Shown: positions 52,715-62,201 of the stretch, piece by piece | How the letters are laid out: every line of letters starts with the position of its first letter | Position numbering within the stretch: position 1 is the stretch's first letter | Origin: Streptomyces sp. CB02366 | Lineage (GTDB): Bacteria > Actinomycetota > Actinomycetes > Streptomycetales > Streptomycetaceae | DNA: 64,000 bases | Direction of reading: 5' to 3' | Assembly: GCF_001905905.1 (NCBI RefSeq) | Contig: NZ_LIVT01000007.1 | Location: 1-64,000 of the forward strand | Made by a program: the position numbers and the translations under genes | The notes under the pieces: generated by a model | What the model was told of the DNA's origin: nothing | The model's input: only the letters and a program-made list of their open reading frames with translations | Databases searched by the model: none

Positions 52715-52726
52715 CCCCCCCCCCCC
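52715..52726 (+). repeat. Homopolymeric C tract
   Basis: A run of 12 C residues in the gap between the YbaK-type gene and the convergent acetyltransferase gene. It is outside any coding region and slippage-prone. Confidence 0.85.
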
Positions 52727-52786
52727 GGTCTTCCCGGCCGTGCTCCTCGGCGCCTTCCCCGGCGGGGCCCCTCGCGCGGCGGCCGC

Positions 52787-53614
52787 TCAGCCGAGGGGCC
52801 GCCGCCGGTGCTCCGTGAGCCAGAGCGCGGCGAAGTCGACGGCCGCCCGCAGCCTCAGGAGCCTGCACTCCGCCGCGCCCACCCGCCCCGCCCGTACGTC
52901 CCCCTCGGCCGCGGCCTCCTCGAACGCCGCGCCCAGGGCCGCGAAGTCCCCGTCGTCCAGGGCCACATCCTCGTACTCCCACCACCGCCGCACCCCACCC
53001 GGCGCCACCACGCACCGGTAGGCGCGGCGCGGCGGGCCGGGCGCCCGGTACTCGCCCAGGTGGAACGCCGTACACCTGGCGTAGCCGGTGCCGAGCAGCA
53101 GGATCCGGGCGTCCGCCTCGTACAGCCGGGCCAGCGGCGAGTCCTCCCCGAGGTGGCAGTCGGGGCGGTGCCCGGCGAGCAGCCGTCCCGCCCCGGGGCC
53201 GAGCGCCGCGAACGAGGTCTGCGGATGCGCGCTGCGCCCGGCCCCCGCCGCCGTCCGCACGGCCTCGGCCAGCGCGCCCATCGACGGCGCGGGCGTCAGC
53301 GAGGGGTCGTACGGTTCCATCGAGGCGCGGACGGCTTCCACCGCCCCGGCGTCCAGGCCCCGCACCCGGGCGCGGTAGTGCGGGGAGGTGTCGGAGTTCT
53401 CCGGGGTGAAGGAGGGGACCACCACCGTCCCCTCCGGCCCCGCGGCCCGGCGCAGCGCGGCCAGCACGCCCCGCGCGCCGCCCGCCACCGGGCCCACCGA
53501 CCGCAGCGAGGCGTGCACCAGGAGCACATCGCCGGGCCGTACGCCCAGCGCGGTCAGCGCGGCCGTCAGGCGGGCCCCGTCGCTCACTTCGGTCACCTCG
53601 GTCGCGTCGTCCAC
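52787..53614 (-). CDS. Aminoglycoside N3-acetyltransferase family (AAC(3)-like)
   Basis: A 275-residue member of the AAC(3)/antibiotic NAT family, which acetylates the 3-amino group of 2-deoxystreptamine aminoglycosides using acetyl-CoA. Family blocks: VLLVHASLRSVGPVAGGARG, GTVVVPSFTPENS, the TPAPSMGALAEAVRTAAGAG and AHPQTSFAALGPGAGRLLAG segment (catalytic region), RLYEADARILLLGTGYARCT and HLGEYRAPG. The GTG at 53614 has AGGA about 8 bases upstream. Many Streptomyces have intrinsic copies that give little resistance, so the natural substrate may be different. It is not linked here to an aminoglycoside pathway. Confidence 0.88.
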   Translation of the reverse strand: MDDATEVTEVSDGARLTAALTALGVRPGDVLLVHASLRSVGPVAGGARGVLAALRRAAGPEGTVVVPSFTPENSDTSPHYRARVRGLDAGAVEAVRASMEPYDPSLTPAPSMGALAEAVRTAAGAGRSAHPQTSFAALGPGAGRLLAGHRPDCHLGEDSPLARLYEADARILLLGTGYARCTAFHLGEYRAPGPPRRAYRCVVAPGGVRRWWEYEDVALDDGDFAALGAAFEEAAAEGDVRAGRVGAAECRLLRLRAAVDFAALWLTEHRRRPLG

Positions 53615-53708
53615 GGCGGTGATCCTGCCCGCCGCGGAACACGCCCCACACCTGGACCGCACACCTGGACCGCCCGGCCGTCCCGCGCTCCCGGCCCGCC
53701 CGGACCGC

Positions 53709-54155
53709 TCAGGCGGCCCCGCCCAGCCGGGGGAGCTCGATCGCGGGGCAGCGGTCCATGACCATGTCCAGGCCCGCCGCACGGGTCCGCGCGAAGGCGT
53801 CCCGGTCCACGACGCCGAGCTGGAACCAGACCGCCTTCGCCCCCGCCGCCACCGCCTCGTCCGCGACGGCGCCGGCCAGCTCGCTGTTGACGAACACGTC
53901 CACCACGTCGACCGGGAAGGGGATGTCGGCGAGCGAGGCGTATCCCTGCTCCCCGTGGACCGTCTCGGCCTTCGGGTGCACGGGCACCACCCGCTTGCCG
54001 AACCGCCGCAGGACCTCCGCCACGCCGAACGCCGCCCTGGAGCGGTTGCCGGACAGGCCCACCACCGCCCAGGTGTCGCCCGTGTCCTGGAGAATCCGCC
54101 TGATCGCCGCGGGATCCGCGTATCCGTCGTTCGCGTGAGTGCCGTCGATGTCCAT
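53709..54155 (-). CDS. CoA-binding domain protein (YccU type)
   Basis: A 148-residue Rossmann protein of the CoA-binding family: TWAVVGLSGNRSRAAFGVAE, GKRVVPVHPKAETVHGEQGY, VDVVDVFVNSELAGAVADEA, AKAVWFQLGVVDRDA and LDMVMDRCPAIELPRL. It resembles the N-terminal domain of ADP-forming acyl-CoA synthetases but stands alone. The ATG at 54155 gives MDIDGTHANDG; an upstream start is possible. Function unknown. Confidence 0.88.
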   Translation of the reverse strand: MDIDGTHANDGYADPAAIRRILQDTGDTWAVVGLSGNRSRAAFGVAEVLRRFGKRVVPVHPKAETVHGEQGYASLADIPFPVDVVDVFVNSELAGAVADEAVAAGAKAVWFQLGVVDRDAFARTRAAGLDMVMDRCPAIELPRLGGAA

Positions 54156-54230
54156 GCCCGGACAACCGGCGGGCCCCGCCCGATCATTCCCGCCGGGGCC
54201 GGCCCGCGCGACGGCGCATAGGGTGGACGG

Positions 54231-54857
54231 ATGCAGGAGCAGTACCGGACCGTCGCCCGCGCGGGTGTGCACGAGAGCGAGATCAACCGATCCCGTTTCC
54301 TCTGCTCCCTCGCCCCCGCCGCCACCGAACAGGAGGCGCAGGAGTTCGTCGCCCGCGTCCGCAGGGAGCACCCGACCGCCACCCACAACTGCTACGCCTA
54401 CGTCATCGGCGCCGACGCCTCCGTGCAGAAGGCGAGCGACGACGGCGAACCCGGCGGCACCGCGGGCGTCCCGATGCTCCAGATGCTGATGCGGCGGGAG
54501 GTGCGGTACGTCGCGGCGGTCGTCACCCGCTACTACGGCGGGGTCAAGCTTGGCGCCGGCGGGCTGATCCGGGCGTACGGGGGCGTGGTCGGCGAAGCCC
54601 TCGACGCGCTCGGCACCCTCACGCGGCAGCGCTTCCGGCTCGCCACGATCCGGGTCGACCACCAGCGCGCCGGGAAGCTGGAGAACGACCTGCGGGCCAC
54701 CGGGCGGGACGTCCGCGAGGTCCGGTACGCCGAGGCCGTCACCATCGAGATCGGACTGCCGGACGCCGACGTCGTGCCGTTCACCGGCTGGCTCGCCGAC
54801 GCCACCGCCGGGACCGCCGCCCTGGAACTCGGCGGTGAGGCGTACGGCGACGTGTGA
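54231..54857 (+). CDS. YigZ/IMPACT family protein
   Basis: A 208-residue protein with the UPF0029/IMPACT fold. The signature NCYAYVIGADASVQKASDDG and EPGGTAGVPMLQ lead to VTRYYGGVKLGAGGLIRAYG, both diagnostic. The C-terminal domain (about 140-205) is the ferredoxin-like DUF1949 type. YigZ homologues are linked to translation and proteolysis control, but the bacterial role is unclear. It follows the divergent CoA-binding gene and precedes sbcD. Confidence 0.92.
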   Translation: MQEQYRTVARAGVHESEINRSRFLCSLAPAATEQEAQEFVARVRREHPTATHNCYAYVIGADASVQKASDDGEPGGTAGVPMLQMLMRREVRYVAAVVTRYYGGVKLGAGGLIRAYGGVVGEALDALGTLTRQRFRLATIRVDHQRAGKLENDLRATGRDVREVRYAEAVTIEIGLPDADVVPFTGWLADATAGTAALELGGEAYGDV

Positions 54858-55010
54858 CCGCCGCCGCGCCCGCCGGTCCACGGCCGATGCGGGTTCGGAG
54901 GGCCGGCGGCGCTAGCGTGGTCGCTGCCGGACGGCAGGACGGGCCGCCGGCGCGCGGCCCACGGGGTGGAGGACGAGGACGATGCAGGTCAAAAGCGGCG
55001 GAGGGACCAC

Positions 55011-56180
55011 GTGAGGCTCCTGCACACCTCGGACTGGCATCTGGGCCGGTCCTTCCACCGCGTCCCCCTGCTCGACGCCCAGGCCGCCTACCTCGACCAC
55101 CTCGTGGCGACCGTGCGGGAGCGCGAGGTGGACGCGGTCCTCGTCGCGGGCGACGTCTACGACCGGGCCGTTCCGCCGCTCCCCGCCGTCGAGCTGTTCG
55201 ACCGGGCGCTGCACCGGCTCGCCGCCGAGGGCGTGCCCACCGTCATGATCTCCGGCAACCACGACTCGGCCCGCCGGCTCGGCGTCGGCGCCGGCCTCTT
55301 GGAACGGGCCGGCATCCACCTGCGGACCGACCCCGGCAACTGCGCCACCCCCGTCGTCCTCGCCGACGACCACGGAGACGTGGCGTTCTACGGACTGCCC
55401 TACCTGGAACCGGCCCTGGCCAAGGACGTCCTGGGAGCCGCCCGGGCCGGGCACGAGGCGGTCCTCACCGCCGCCATGGACCAGGTCCGCGCCGACCTCG
55501 CCGCCCGCCCCGCCGGCACCCGCTCCGTCGTCCTCGCCCACGCCTTCGTGGCGGGCGGGGAACCCAGCGACAGCGAACGCGACATCACCGTCGGCGGGAT
55601 CGCCGCCGTCCCCGCCGGGGTCTTCGACGGCGTCGACTACGTGGCGCTCGGCCACCTCCACGGCTCCCAGCGGGTCACCGACCGGGTCCGCTACTCCGGT
55701 TCGCCGCTCGCGTACTCCTTCTCCGAGGCCGCCCACCGCAAGACCATGTGGCTCATCGACCTCGACGGCAACGGGGACATCGCCGCCGAGGAGCGGATCG
55801 ACTGCCCCGCCGAGCGCCCCCTCGCCCGGCTCCGCGGCCGTCTCGACACGCTGCTGGAGGACCCCGCCTTCGACCGCCACGAGCACGCCTGGGTCGAGGC
55901 CACCCTCACCGACCCGGTACGCCCCGCCGACCCGATGGCCCGGCTCGTCCGGCGCTTCCCGCACGCCCTCAGCCTCGTCTTCGACCCCGAGCGGCCGCCG
56001 GAGGACCCGGGCACCACCTACGCCGAGCGGCTGAAGGGCCGCGAGGACCACCAGATCGCCGAGGACTTCGTCGCCCACGTCCGCGGCGGCAGCGGCCCGA
56101 GCGATCTCGAACGCACCGTGCTGCGCGCCGCGTTCGACGACGTCCGGGTGGACGGGACCGTGCGCGAGGTGTCCCGGTGA
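55011..56180 (+). CDS. sbcD: Exonuclease SbcCD subunit D
   Basis: A 389-residue Mre11-like metallophosphoesterase nuclease. The metal-binding motifs are LHTSDWHLGR, VAGDVYDRA, ISGNHDSARR, LAHAF and LGHLHGSQ. The SbcD C-terminal domain (about 285-389) ends with ERTVLRAAFDDVRVDG. With SbcC it cleaves hairpins and blocked DNA ends. The GTG start has GGAGG six bases upstream and is preferred over an upstream ATG. It overlaps sbcC by 4 bases. Confidence 0.95.
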   Translation: MRLLHTSDWHLGRSFHRVPLLDAQAAYLDHLVATVREREVDAVLVAGDVYDRAVPPLPAVELFDRALHRLAAEGVPTVMISGNHDSARRLGVGAGLLERAGIHLRTDPGNCATPVVLADDHGDVAFYGLPYLEPALAKDVLGAARAGHEAVLTAAMDQVRADLAARPAGTRSVVLAHAFVAGGEPSDSERDITVGGIAAVPAGVFDGVDYVALGHLHGSQRVTDRVRYSGSPLAYSFSEAAHRKTMWLIDLDGNGDIAAEERIDCPAERPLARLRGRLDTLLEDPAFDRHEHAWVEATLTDPVRPADPMARLVRRFPHALSLVFDPERPPEDPGTTYAERLKGREDHQIAEDFVAHVRGGSGPSDLERTVLRAAFDDVRVDGTVREVSR

Positions 56181-59100
56181 GACTGCACCGCCTGAGCATC
56201 ACCGCCTTCGGTCCGTTCGGAACCACCCAGGAAGTCGATTTCGACGCCCTCTCCTCCGCCGGCCTCTTCCTCCTCCACGGCCCCACCGGCGCGGGCAAGA
56301 CCTCCGTACTGGACGCTGTCTGCTTCGCCCTGTACGGAGCCGTCCCCGGCGCCCGGCAGAGCCCCGGCGCCTCCCTGCGCAGCGACCACGCGCCCGTGGA
56401 CCTGCCCACCGAGGTCCAGCTGGAACTGACCGTCGGCGACCGCCGCCTGGAGGTCACCCGCCGCCCCGCCCAGCCCCGCCCCAAGAAGCGCGGCGAGGGC
56501 TTCACGCCGGAGAAGGCCCAGAGCCGGCTGCGCGGTCACACACCCGAGCGCGGCTGGCACGCCCTCAGCACGTCGCACCAGGAGATCGGCGAGGAGCTGA
56601 CCCGGCTCATCGGTATGAGCCGCGACCAGTTCTGCCAGGTCGTGCTGTTGCCCCAGGGCGACTTCGCCCGCTTCCTGCGCGCGGACGCCGAAGCGCGCGG
56701 CAAGCTCCTCGGCCGCCTCTTCGACACCCGCCGCTTCGCCGCCGTCGAGGAGCGCCTCGCCCAACTGCGCCGGGACGCCGAGGCCCAGGTCACCGCCGCC
56801 GACGAACGGATCCTCGCCCTCGCCCAGCGCACCGCCCAGGCGGCCGGTCCCGCCGGGTCCGAGGCCGCCCCCGTCACCGCCCGCCCCGGAGAACCGGGAC
56901 TCGCCGGAGCCGTGCTGGAGTGGGCCGCGATCGCCCGCTCCACCGCCCGCGAACGGCTCGACATCGCCCACGGCGCCGTCGCCGCCGCCGAGGACCGGCA
57001 GCGCACGGCACGCCTCGCCCTGGACAGGGAACGCGAACTCGCCCGCCTCCAGGCGAGGTTCGAGGAGACCCGGATGCGTCTCGCGACGCTGGAGGAGGGG
57101 CGGCCGGAACACGACCGCTGCCAGGAGCGGTTGGAACGCGCCCGGAAGGCCGACCGGGTCGCCCCCGCACTGGAGCTGCGCGACGAGGCCGAGCGGGCCC
57201 ACCGCCGCGCGTCCGCCGCGCTCGACCGGGCCAGGGCGCAGCTGCCCCCCGACCTCGACGACGCGGGGCCGGACCGGCTCGCCGAGCTGGAACGCCGGTT
57301 CCGGCAGGAGCTGGGCGGCCTGGAGTCGGCCCGCCGGGCCGAGGCCCGCAGCCTCGCGATCGACGAGGAACGGGAGTCGCTGGAACGGGAGTCCCGGGCC
57401 GACGAGGCGACCGTACGCGACGCCGACGCCTGGCTGGCGGACTGGGACGCCCTCCACGCCGGACTCCGCGAGCGCATCGCGACCGCGCAGGAGGCCGCCA
57501 CCCGGGCCGAACAGCTCGCCGGGCTCCTCGCGCCGGCCCGCCGCCGGCTGGAGGCCGCCCGCCGCCGCGACCTCCTGACCGCCGAGGTCGATACCGCCCG
57601 CCGGGCGCTCGCGGAGGCCCGGGAACGCGCGTCGGACGCCCAGGAGACCTGGCTCGGGCTGCGGGAGCGGCGGCTGCGGGGCATCGCCGCGGAGCTGGCC
57701 GCCGGGCTGGTCGCCGGTGTGCCCTGCACCGTCTGCGGATCCGCCGAGCACCCGGCCCCCGCGACCGAAGGCGACGGCCACGTCGACCGGGCCGCCGAGG
57801 AGGCCGCCCTCGCCGCCCACCGCGACGCCGAGGAGAGCCGCGCCCGCGCGGAACAGGCCCTCGGAGTCGTCCGCGAACGCCGTGCCGCCGCCCGTGCGGA
57901 GGCCCGCGACGCCGCCCCGGAGGCGGGTGCCGCCCCCGGGACCGACGAGGATCCCGGTCCGTCCGTGGACGAACTCCGCTCCACCGTCGAACGGCTGGCC
58001 GCCGAGCACGCCGAAGCCCACCGCACCGCCGCCGGTACGCACGCCGCCCGCGAAGCCCTCGACGCCGCGGAACGCGAGCACCGCGAACGCCTGGGCCTTC
58101 GCCAGGAGGCCGAACGCCGGGCCGCCGCCCGCACCTCCCGGCGTGAGGCCCTCGACCACGAGCAGACGGTGCTGCGCGGCGACCTCGACGCCGTACGGGG
58201 CGAGTTCGGGTCCGTCGCCGCGTACGCGGAACGCCTCACCCGCCGGGTGGCGCTGCTCCAGGAGGCCGCCGAGGCCGTACGTGCCGAACAGGACGCGGCC
58301 CGGCGGCGCAAGGAGGCCGACGGCCGGCTCTCCGACGCGGCCTTCCGGGCCGGCTTCGACACCCCGGAGGACGCCGCCTCGGCGCTCCTGGACCCGGCGG
58401 CCCAACGCGACCTCCAGCACCGCGTCGACGCCTGGCAGGCCGAGGCCGCCGCGATCGCCGACCGCCGTGCCGAACGCGACGCCCGCGAGGCCGCCGAACA
58501 GCCCCCGGCCCGGCCGTCGGCGGCGCGGGACGGGTTCGAGGCGGCGGAACGGGTGGTGCGCGAGGCGTCCGCCGTCCGCGCCGCCGCCGAGGAGCGCTGC
58601 GCCGAGCTGGCCCGGCTCTCCCGGCAGGCCGCCGACGAGGTGCGCGAGCTGGGCCCGGTGCGCCGGCAGTACGAGCGGATCGCCCGGCTCGCGGGCCTGG
58701 CGGCGGGCACCTCCGCCGACAACGAACGCAAGATGCGCCTGGAGTCCTACGTCCTGGCCGCCCGCCTCGAACAGGTGGCCGCCGCCGCCACCGCGCGGCT
58801 GCGGCGGATGTCCTCCGGCCGTTACACGCTGGTCCACTCCGACGCCCGCACCGGCGGCCGCCGGGCCGGGCTCGGACTGCATGTGGTCGACGCCTGGACC
58901 GGCAGCGAACGCGACACCGCGACGCTCTCCGGCGGAGAGACGTTCTTCGTCTCGCTGGCCCTCGCGCTGGGCCTCGCCGACGTGGTGACCGAGGAGGCCG
59001 GCGGCGTACGCCTGGACACCCTCTTCATCGACGAGGGGTTCGGCAGCCTGGACGACCAGACCCTGGACGACGTGCTCGACGTACTGGACTCCCTGCGGGA

Positions 59101-59215
59101 GCGCGACCGCAGCGTGGGCATCGTCAGCCACGTGGCCGACCTGCGCCGCCGGATCCCCGCCCGGCTCGAAGTGGTGAAGGAGCGGCAGGGGTCGTCCGTA
59201 CGCCACCGCCTGTGA
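56177..59215 (+). CDS. sbcC: Exonuclease SbcCD subunit C (Rad50-like ATPase)
   Basis: A 1012-residue SMC-like ATPase. The N-terminal half-site has Walker A LHGPTGAGKTSVLDAVC at about 34-50, then QVVLLPQGDFARFLRA (Q-loop region). Long Ala/Arg/Glu coiled coils occupy about 200-480 and 540-860 and meet in a zinc hook, PCTVCGSAEHP (Cys517 and Cys520). The C-terminal half-site has signature TLSGGETFFVSLALALGL, Walker B LDTLFIDEGFGSLDD and H-loop IVSHVADL. Translation is coupled to sbcD (GTGA overlap). A terminator follows directly. Confidence 0.95.
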   Translation: MRLHRLSITAFGPFGTTQEVDFDALSSAGLFLLHGPTGAGKTSVLDAVCFALYGAVPGARQSPGASLRSDHAPVDLPTEVQLELTVGDRRLEVTRRPAQPRPKKRGEGFTPEKAQSRLRGHTPERGWHALSTSHQEIGEELTRLIGMSRDQFCQVVLLPQGDFARFLRADAEARGKLLGRLFDTRRFAAVEERLAQLRRDAEAQVTAADERILALAQRTAQAAGPAGSEAAPVTARPGEPGLAGAVLEWAAIARSTARERLDIAHGAVAAAEDRQRTARLALDRERELARLQARFEETRMRLATLEEGRPEHDRCQERLERARKADRVAPALELRDEAERAHRRASAALDRARAQLPPDLDDAGPDRLAELERRFRQELGGLESARRAEARSLAIDEERESLERESRADEATVRDADAWLADWDALHAGLRERIATAQEAATRAEQLAGLLAPARRRLEAARRRDLLTAEVDTARRALAEARERASDAQETWLGLRERRLRGIAAELAAGLVAGVPCTVCGSAEHPAPATEGDGHVDRAAEEAALAAHRDAEESRARAEQALGVVRERRAAARAEARDAAPEAGAAPGTDEDPGPSVDELRSTVERLAAEHAEAHRTAAGTHAAREALDAAEREHRERLGLRQEAERRAAARTSRREALDHEQTVLRGDLDAVRGEFGSVAAYAERLTRRVALLQEAAEAVRAEQDAARRRKEADGRLSDAAFRAGFDTPEDAASALLDPAAQRDLQHRVDAWQAEAAAIADRRAERDAREAAEQPPARPSAARDGFEAAERVVREASAVRAAAEERCAELARLSRQAADEVRELGPVRRQYERIARLAGLAAGTSADNERKMRLESYVLAARLEQVAAAATARLRRMSSGRYTLVHSDARTGGRRAGLGLHVVDAWTGSERDTATLSGGETFFVSLALALGLADVVTEEAGGVRLDTLFIDEGFGSLDDQTLDDVLDVLDSLRERDRSVGIVSHVADLRRRIPARLEVVKERQGSSVRHRL

Positions 59216-59261
59216 GCGGGGCGCGCGGTTCGTCCCCGGCCCGGCCGAAGGCGCGCCCCGC
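59216..59261 (+). terminator. Terminator after sbcC
   Basis: An 11-bp perfect stem (GCGGGGCGCGC and complement) with a 24-base loop begins at the first base after the sbcC stop codon. Confidence 0.6.
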
Positions 59262-59441
59262 CCGCACTCCGCCACCGGGGCCCGCCCGTGCGGACCGGCG
59301 CGGGCGCGCCGGGGCGAGGACCGGTGGCCCCGGCCGTTCGGCGTCGGCCACGGCGGCGGCGGCCTGTTTCGGTGGGGCGCCCGTCCTCCCCGCCGACCGC
59401 CCCTCACCGCGGCTGCCGGGACGGCGGAACCCGCCCCCGGG

Positions 59442-60323
59442 TCAGGGCGCTCCGGCGGCGACCAGGGCGGCGAACAGGTCCCCGGCGTCCGCTCCGGCGG
59501 GGAGCCCGCTGACCTGACCGTCGCCGACCTCCACCACCCGCCACGCCCCGTCCTCGCGCAACGCCAGGTCGGTGGTGATCCAGCGCAGCCCCAGACGGCC
59601 CACCGCCTCCCGCACGGCGGGGAGTTCGGGGGCCGGGGCCCGGCCGGGGGTGTCCGGATGGGCGGTGGTGAGCACCGCCCGGCCGTCGACCCACCACACC
59701 CGCGCCTCACCGCCCGCGACGAACGGTTCGAAGGACCGCAGCACCGGCCCGCCCGTGAGGAAGTCGCCCTGCAGTTCGACGAAACGGCCCACCACGGCCG
59801 CCAACTGCTCCCGGTCGCTCAACTCCGGTACGTAGCACGCCTCGTGCCACTCGTGCTTGCGGGATTTCACGTAGTCCTTCACGATGCCGGGCCCCGGCCC
59901 CAGGGCCGCCGCGAGGCCGGTCAGCGCCTCGGCGGTGGGCGGTGGAGCCCCCGGGGCGGTGGGGAGCCAGACGCTGCGCGGGGTGAGGTGGGCGAACTCC
60001 TCGTACCAGCCGGGGAGTTCATGGGCGCGCCGGTAGCCGGCGGCACCGGTGCGCAGGGTGCAGCCCCGCGAGCCGAGCGCCGCCTCCAGCTCCGCGTACC
60101 GGTCGGAGGGGGCCATCCAGCCCCGGTACCAGTACGGTCCGGAGTCCCGCGCGACCCGCGCCACCGCTCCGGCCGCGTCCCCGGCGAGCAGCGCGTCGTG
60201 ATCGACCAGCGCGATCCGGCCGCCGGCCGCACGCACCGCCGCGACCTCGTCGGCGAACTGCGGATCAGGGCGTGACGCCCTCAACGGGTCGGCGCAGAAC
60301 AGGAATCCGCTCCGTTCGTCCAC
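59442..60323 (-). CDS. ATP-grasp domain protein (R2K-clade-like)
   Basis: A 293-residue ATP-grasp protein: FLFCADPLRASRPDPQFADE, the DSGPYWYRGWMAPSDRYAEL block, the putative nucleotide-binding Lys in GIVKDYVKSRKHEWHEACYV, ARVWWVDGRAVLTTAH, and the metal-binding WITTDLALREDGAWRVVEVG with GQVSGLP. The motif order resembles the R2K clade of peptide-ligase-like ATP-grasps (DUF4343), some of which are found in conflict systems and phages. The GTG at 60323 has GGAGG nine bases upstream. It is followed by no obvious partner; upstream on the same strand is the DUF885 peptidase gene. Confidence 0.75.
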   Translation of the reverse strand: MDERSGFLFCADPLRASRPDPQFADEVAAVRAAGGRIALVDHDALLAGDAAGAVARVARDSGPYWYRGWMAPSDRYAELEAALGSRGCTLRTGAAGYRRAHELPGWYEEFAHLTPRSVWLPTAPGAPPPTAEALTGLAAALGPGPGIVKDYVKSRKHEWHEACYVPELSDREQLAAVVGRFVELQGDFLTGGPVLRSFEPFVAGGEARVWWVDGRAVLTTAHPDTPGRAPAPELPAVREAVGRLGLRWITTDLALREDGAWRVVEVGDGQVSGLPAGADAGDLFAALVAAGAP

Positions 60324-60393
60324 GACGGCTTTCCTCCTTCGCCTCCCGCGCCCCCGGGCGGGGCCCCGGCTCGTGCGCACCGTTGCGGCGGGA

Positions 60394-62082
60394 TCAGAGC
60401 CGGGACAGCTCGTCCACCAGATCGTCCAGGCCCAGCGAGCCCTGGGAGAGCGCCGCCATGTGCCAGGACTTGAGGTCGAACGCGTCGCCGTGCGCGGCCC
60501 GCGCGTTCTCCCGGCCGAGCAGCCAGGCGCGCTCCCCGAGCTTGTACCCGATGGCCTGGCCCGGCATCGACAGGTAGCGGGTCAGCTCGCTCTCCACGAA
60601 GTCGGCGGGACGGCCGCTGTGGTCGCCGAAGAACTCCTGGGCCAGCGCGGGAGTCCAGCGCTCGCCCGGGTGGAAGGGGGAGTCCGCCGGGATCTCCAGC
60701 TCCAGGTGCATGCCGATGTCGACGATCACCCGGCAGGCGCGCATCATCTGGGCGTCCAGATAGCCGAGCCGGCGCTCCGGGTCGGGCAGGAAGCCCAGCT
60801 CGTCCATCAGCCGCTCCGCGTACAGCGCCCAGCCCTCGGCGTTGGCGCTGACCATGCCGATCGACGCCTGGTAGCGGGAGAGGTTTTCGGCCACGTGCGT
60901 CCACTGCGCGATCTGCAGGTGGTGGCCGGGAACCCCCTCGTGGTACCAGGTGGAGACCAGGTCGTACACCGGGAAGCGGGTCTCGCCCATGGTGGGCAGC
61001 CAGGTGCGGCCGGGACGGGAGAAGTCCTCGGACGGGCCGGTGTAGTACGGTGCGGCGGCCCCGCCGGGCGGCGCGATACGGGACTCCACCTTCCGTACCC
61101 GCTCGGCGAGGTCGAAGTGCGTGCCGTCCAGCGCCTCGATCGCCTCGTCCATCAGGCCCTGCAGCCACCCGCGGACCTCTTCCACGCCCTCGATGTGCTC
61201 ACCGTGCACATCGAGGTGGGCGAGCGCCTCCCAGGGGCCCGCGCCGGGCAGGATCTTCCCGGCCTCGGCCTTCATCTCGGCGAGCAGCCGGTGGTACTCC
61301 GACCAGCCGTACGCGTACGCCTCGTCGAGATCCAGGTCGGTGCCGTTGTACAGCCGCGACCAGCGGGCGTAGCGCTCCCGGCCGACCGGGTCCGGGGCCC
61401 CCTCGATCGCCGGGGCGTACACGTCGCGCATCCAGTCCCGCAGCGCCAGCACCGAGGCGGTCGCCCGCGCGGCGGCCTCGTCCAGCTCCGCCCGCAGCGA
61501 GGCGGGCCCCGGGGCGACGAACTCGGCGAAGAACGCCCGGCCCCCGCCCTCGCCGCCCCACTCCGTGAGCTGTCCGACGAACGTGGCGGTCGCGCGCGGT
61601 CCGCCGTACAGCTTGCGCTCCAGGCCGAGCTCCAGCGAGGCGCGGTACCCCTCGTGCGCGGCGGGCACCGCGCGCAGCCGCTCCGCGACCGCCGCCCAGT
61701 CCTCGTCCGTGGCGGTGGGCGTGAGCGTGAAGACCTCGGTGATGCTGTGGGCGGGCGACTGCAGGTTGGAGACGGTCCGCAGCCCCTCCTCGGCCTCGTG
61801 CACGGCGAGTTCCGCCGTCAGCCGCTCCCGCAGGAGGCGTCCGCAGCGCCGCTCGGCGTCGCTGTCCGCGCCGGGGCGCCGCTCGGCGGCGTCCAGCTCG
61901 CGCAGCGTGGCACGGATGAGGTCGGCGGTCGCGGCCTGGCCCGCCGGGGAGAAGTCGGGCAGCCGGCGCGAGCTTTCGGGGACACCCAGGTGGGTGCCGG
62001 TGATGGGGTCGAGTTCGATGACCGCGTCGACGTAGGCGTCGGCGACCTGACGGGGCAGCGCGCTGCTCGGAGTGTCTGACAT
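60394..62082 (-). CDS. DUF885 family putative metallopeptidase
   Basis: A 562-residue soluble protein. The zinc-binding-like motif HEGVPGHHLQ (in VSTWYHEGVPGHHLQIAQ) and a downstream Glu in NAEGWALYAERLMDELGF match DUF885, distantly related to M32-type carboxypeptidases. Other blocks are DPITGTHLGVPESSRRLPDF and LSMPGQAIGYKLGERAWLLG near the end. It is likely a cytosolic peptidase. AAGGA lies about 8 bases before the ATG. Lrp-type gene upstream on the same strand. Confidence 0.9.
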   Translation of the reverse strand: MSDTPSSALPRQVADAYVDAVIELDPITGTHLGVPESSRRLPDFSPAGQAATADLIRATLRELDAAERRPGADSDAERRCGRLLRERLTAELAVHEAEEGLRTVSNLQSPAHSITEVFTLTPTATDEDWAAVAERLRAVPAAHEGYRASLELGLERKLYGGPRATATFVGQLTEWGGEGGGRAFFAEFVAPGPASLRAELDEAAARATASVLALRDWMRDVYAPAIEGAPDPVGRERYARWSRLYNGTDLDLDEAYAYGWSEYHRLLAEMKAEAGKILPGAGPWEALAHLDVHGEHIEGVEEVRGWLQGLMDEAIEALDGTHFDLAERVRKVESRIAPPGGAAAPYYTGPSEDFSRPGRTWLPTMGETRFPVYDLVSTWYHEGVPGHHLQIAQWTHVAENLSRYQASIGMVSANAEGWALYAERLMDELGFLPDPERRLGYLDAQMMRACRVIVDIGMHLELEIPADSPFHPGERWTPALAQEFFGDHSGRPADFVESELTRYLSMPGQAIGYKLGERAWLLGRENARAAHGDAFDLKSWHMAALSQGSLGLDDLVDELSRL

Positions 62083-62201
62083 GCGGACATCCTTCTACGG
62101 CGGCGGCCCTCCCGTCACCACCGGGACCGTCCGGTGTCCGAACTTTGCCGGTCGGCCGGCGCCCGGGGCCGGCGGCCCGGCCGGTGCGCGGATCCCGCCG
62201 G

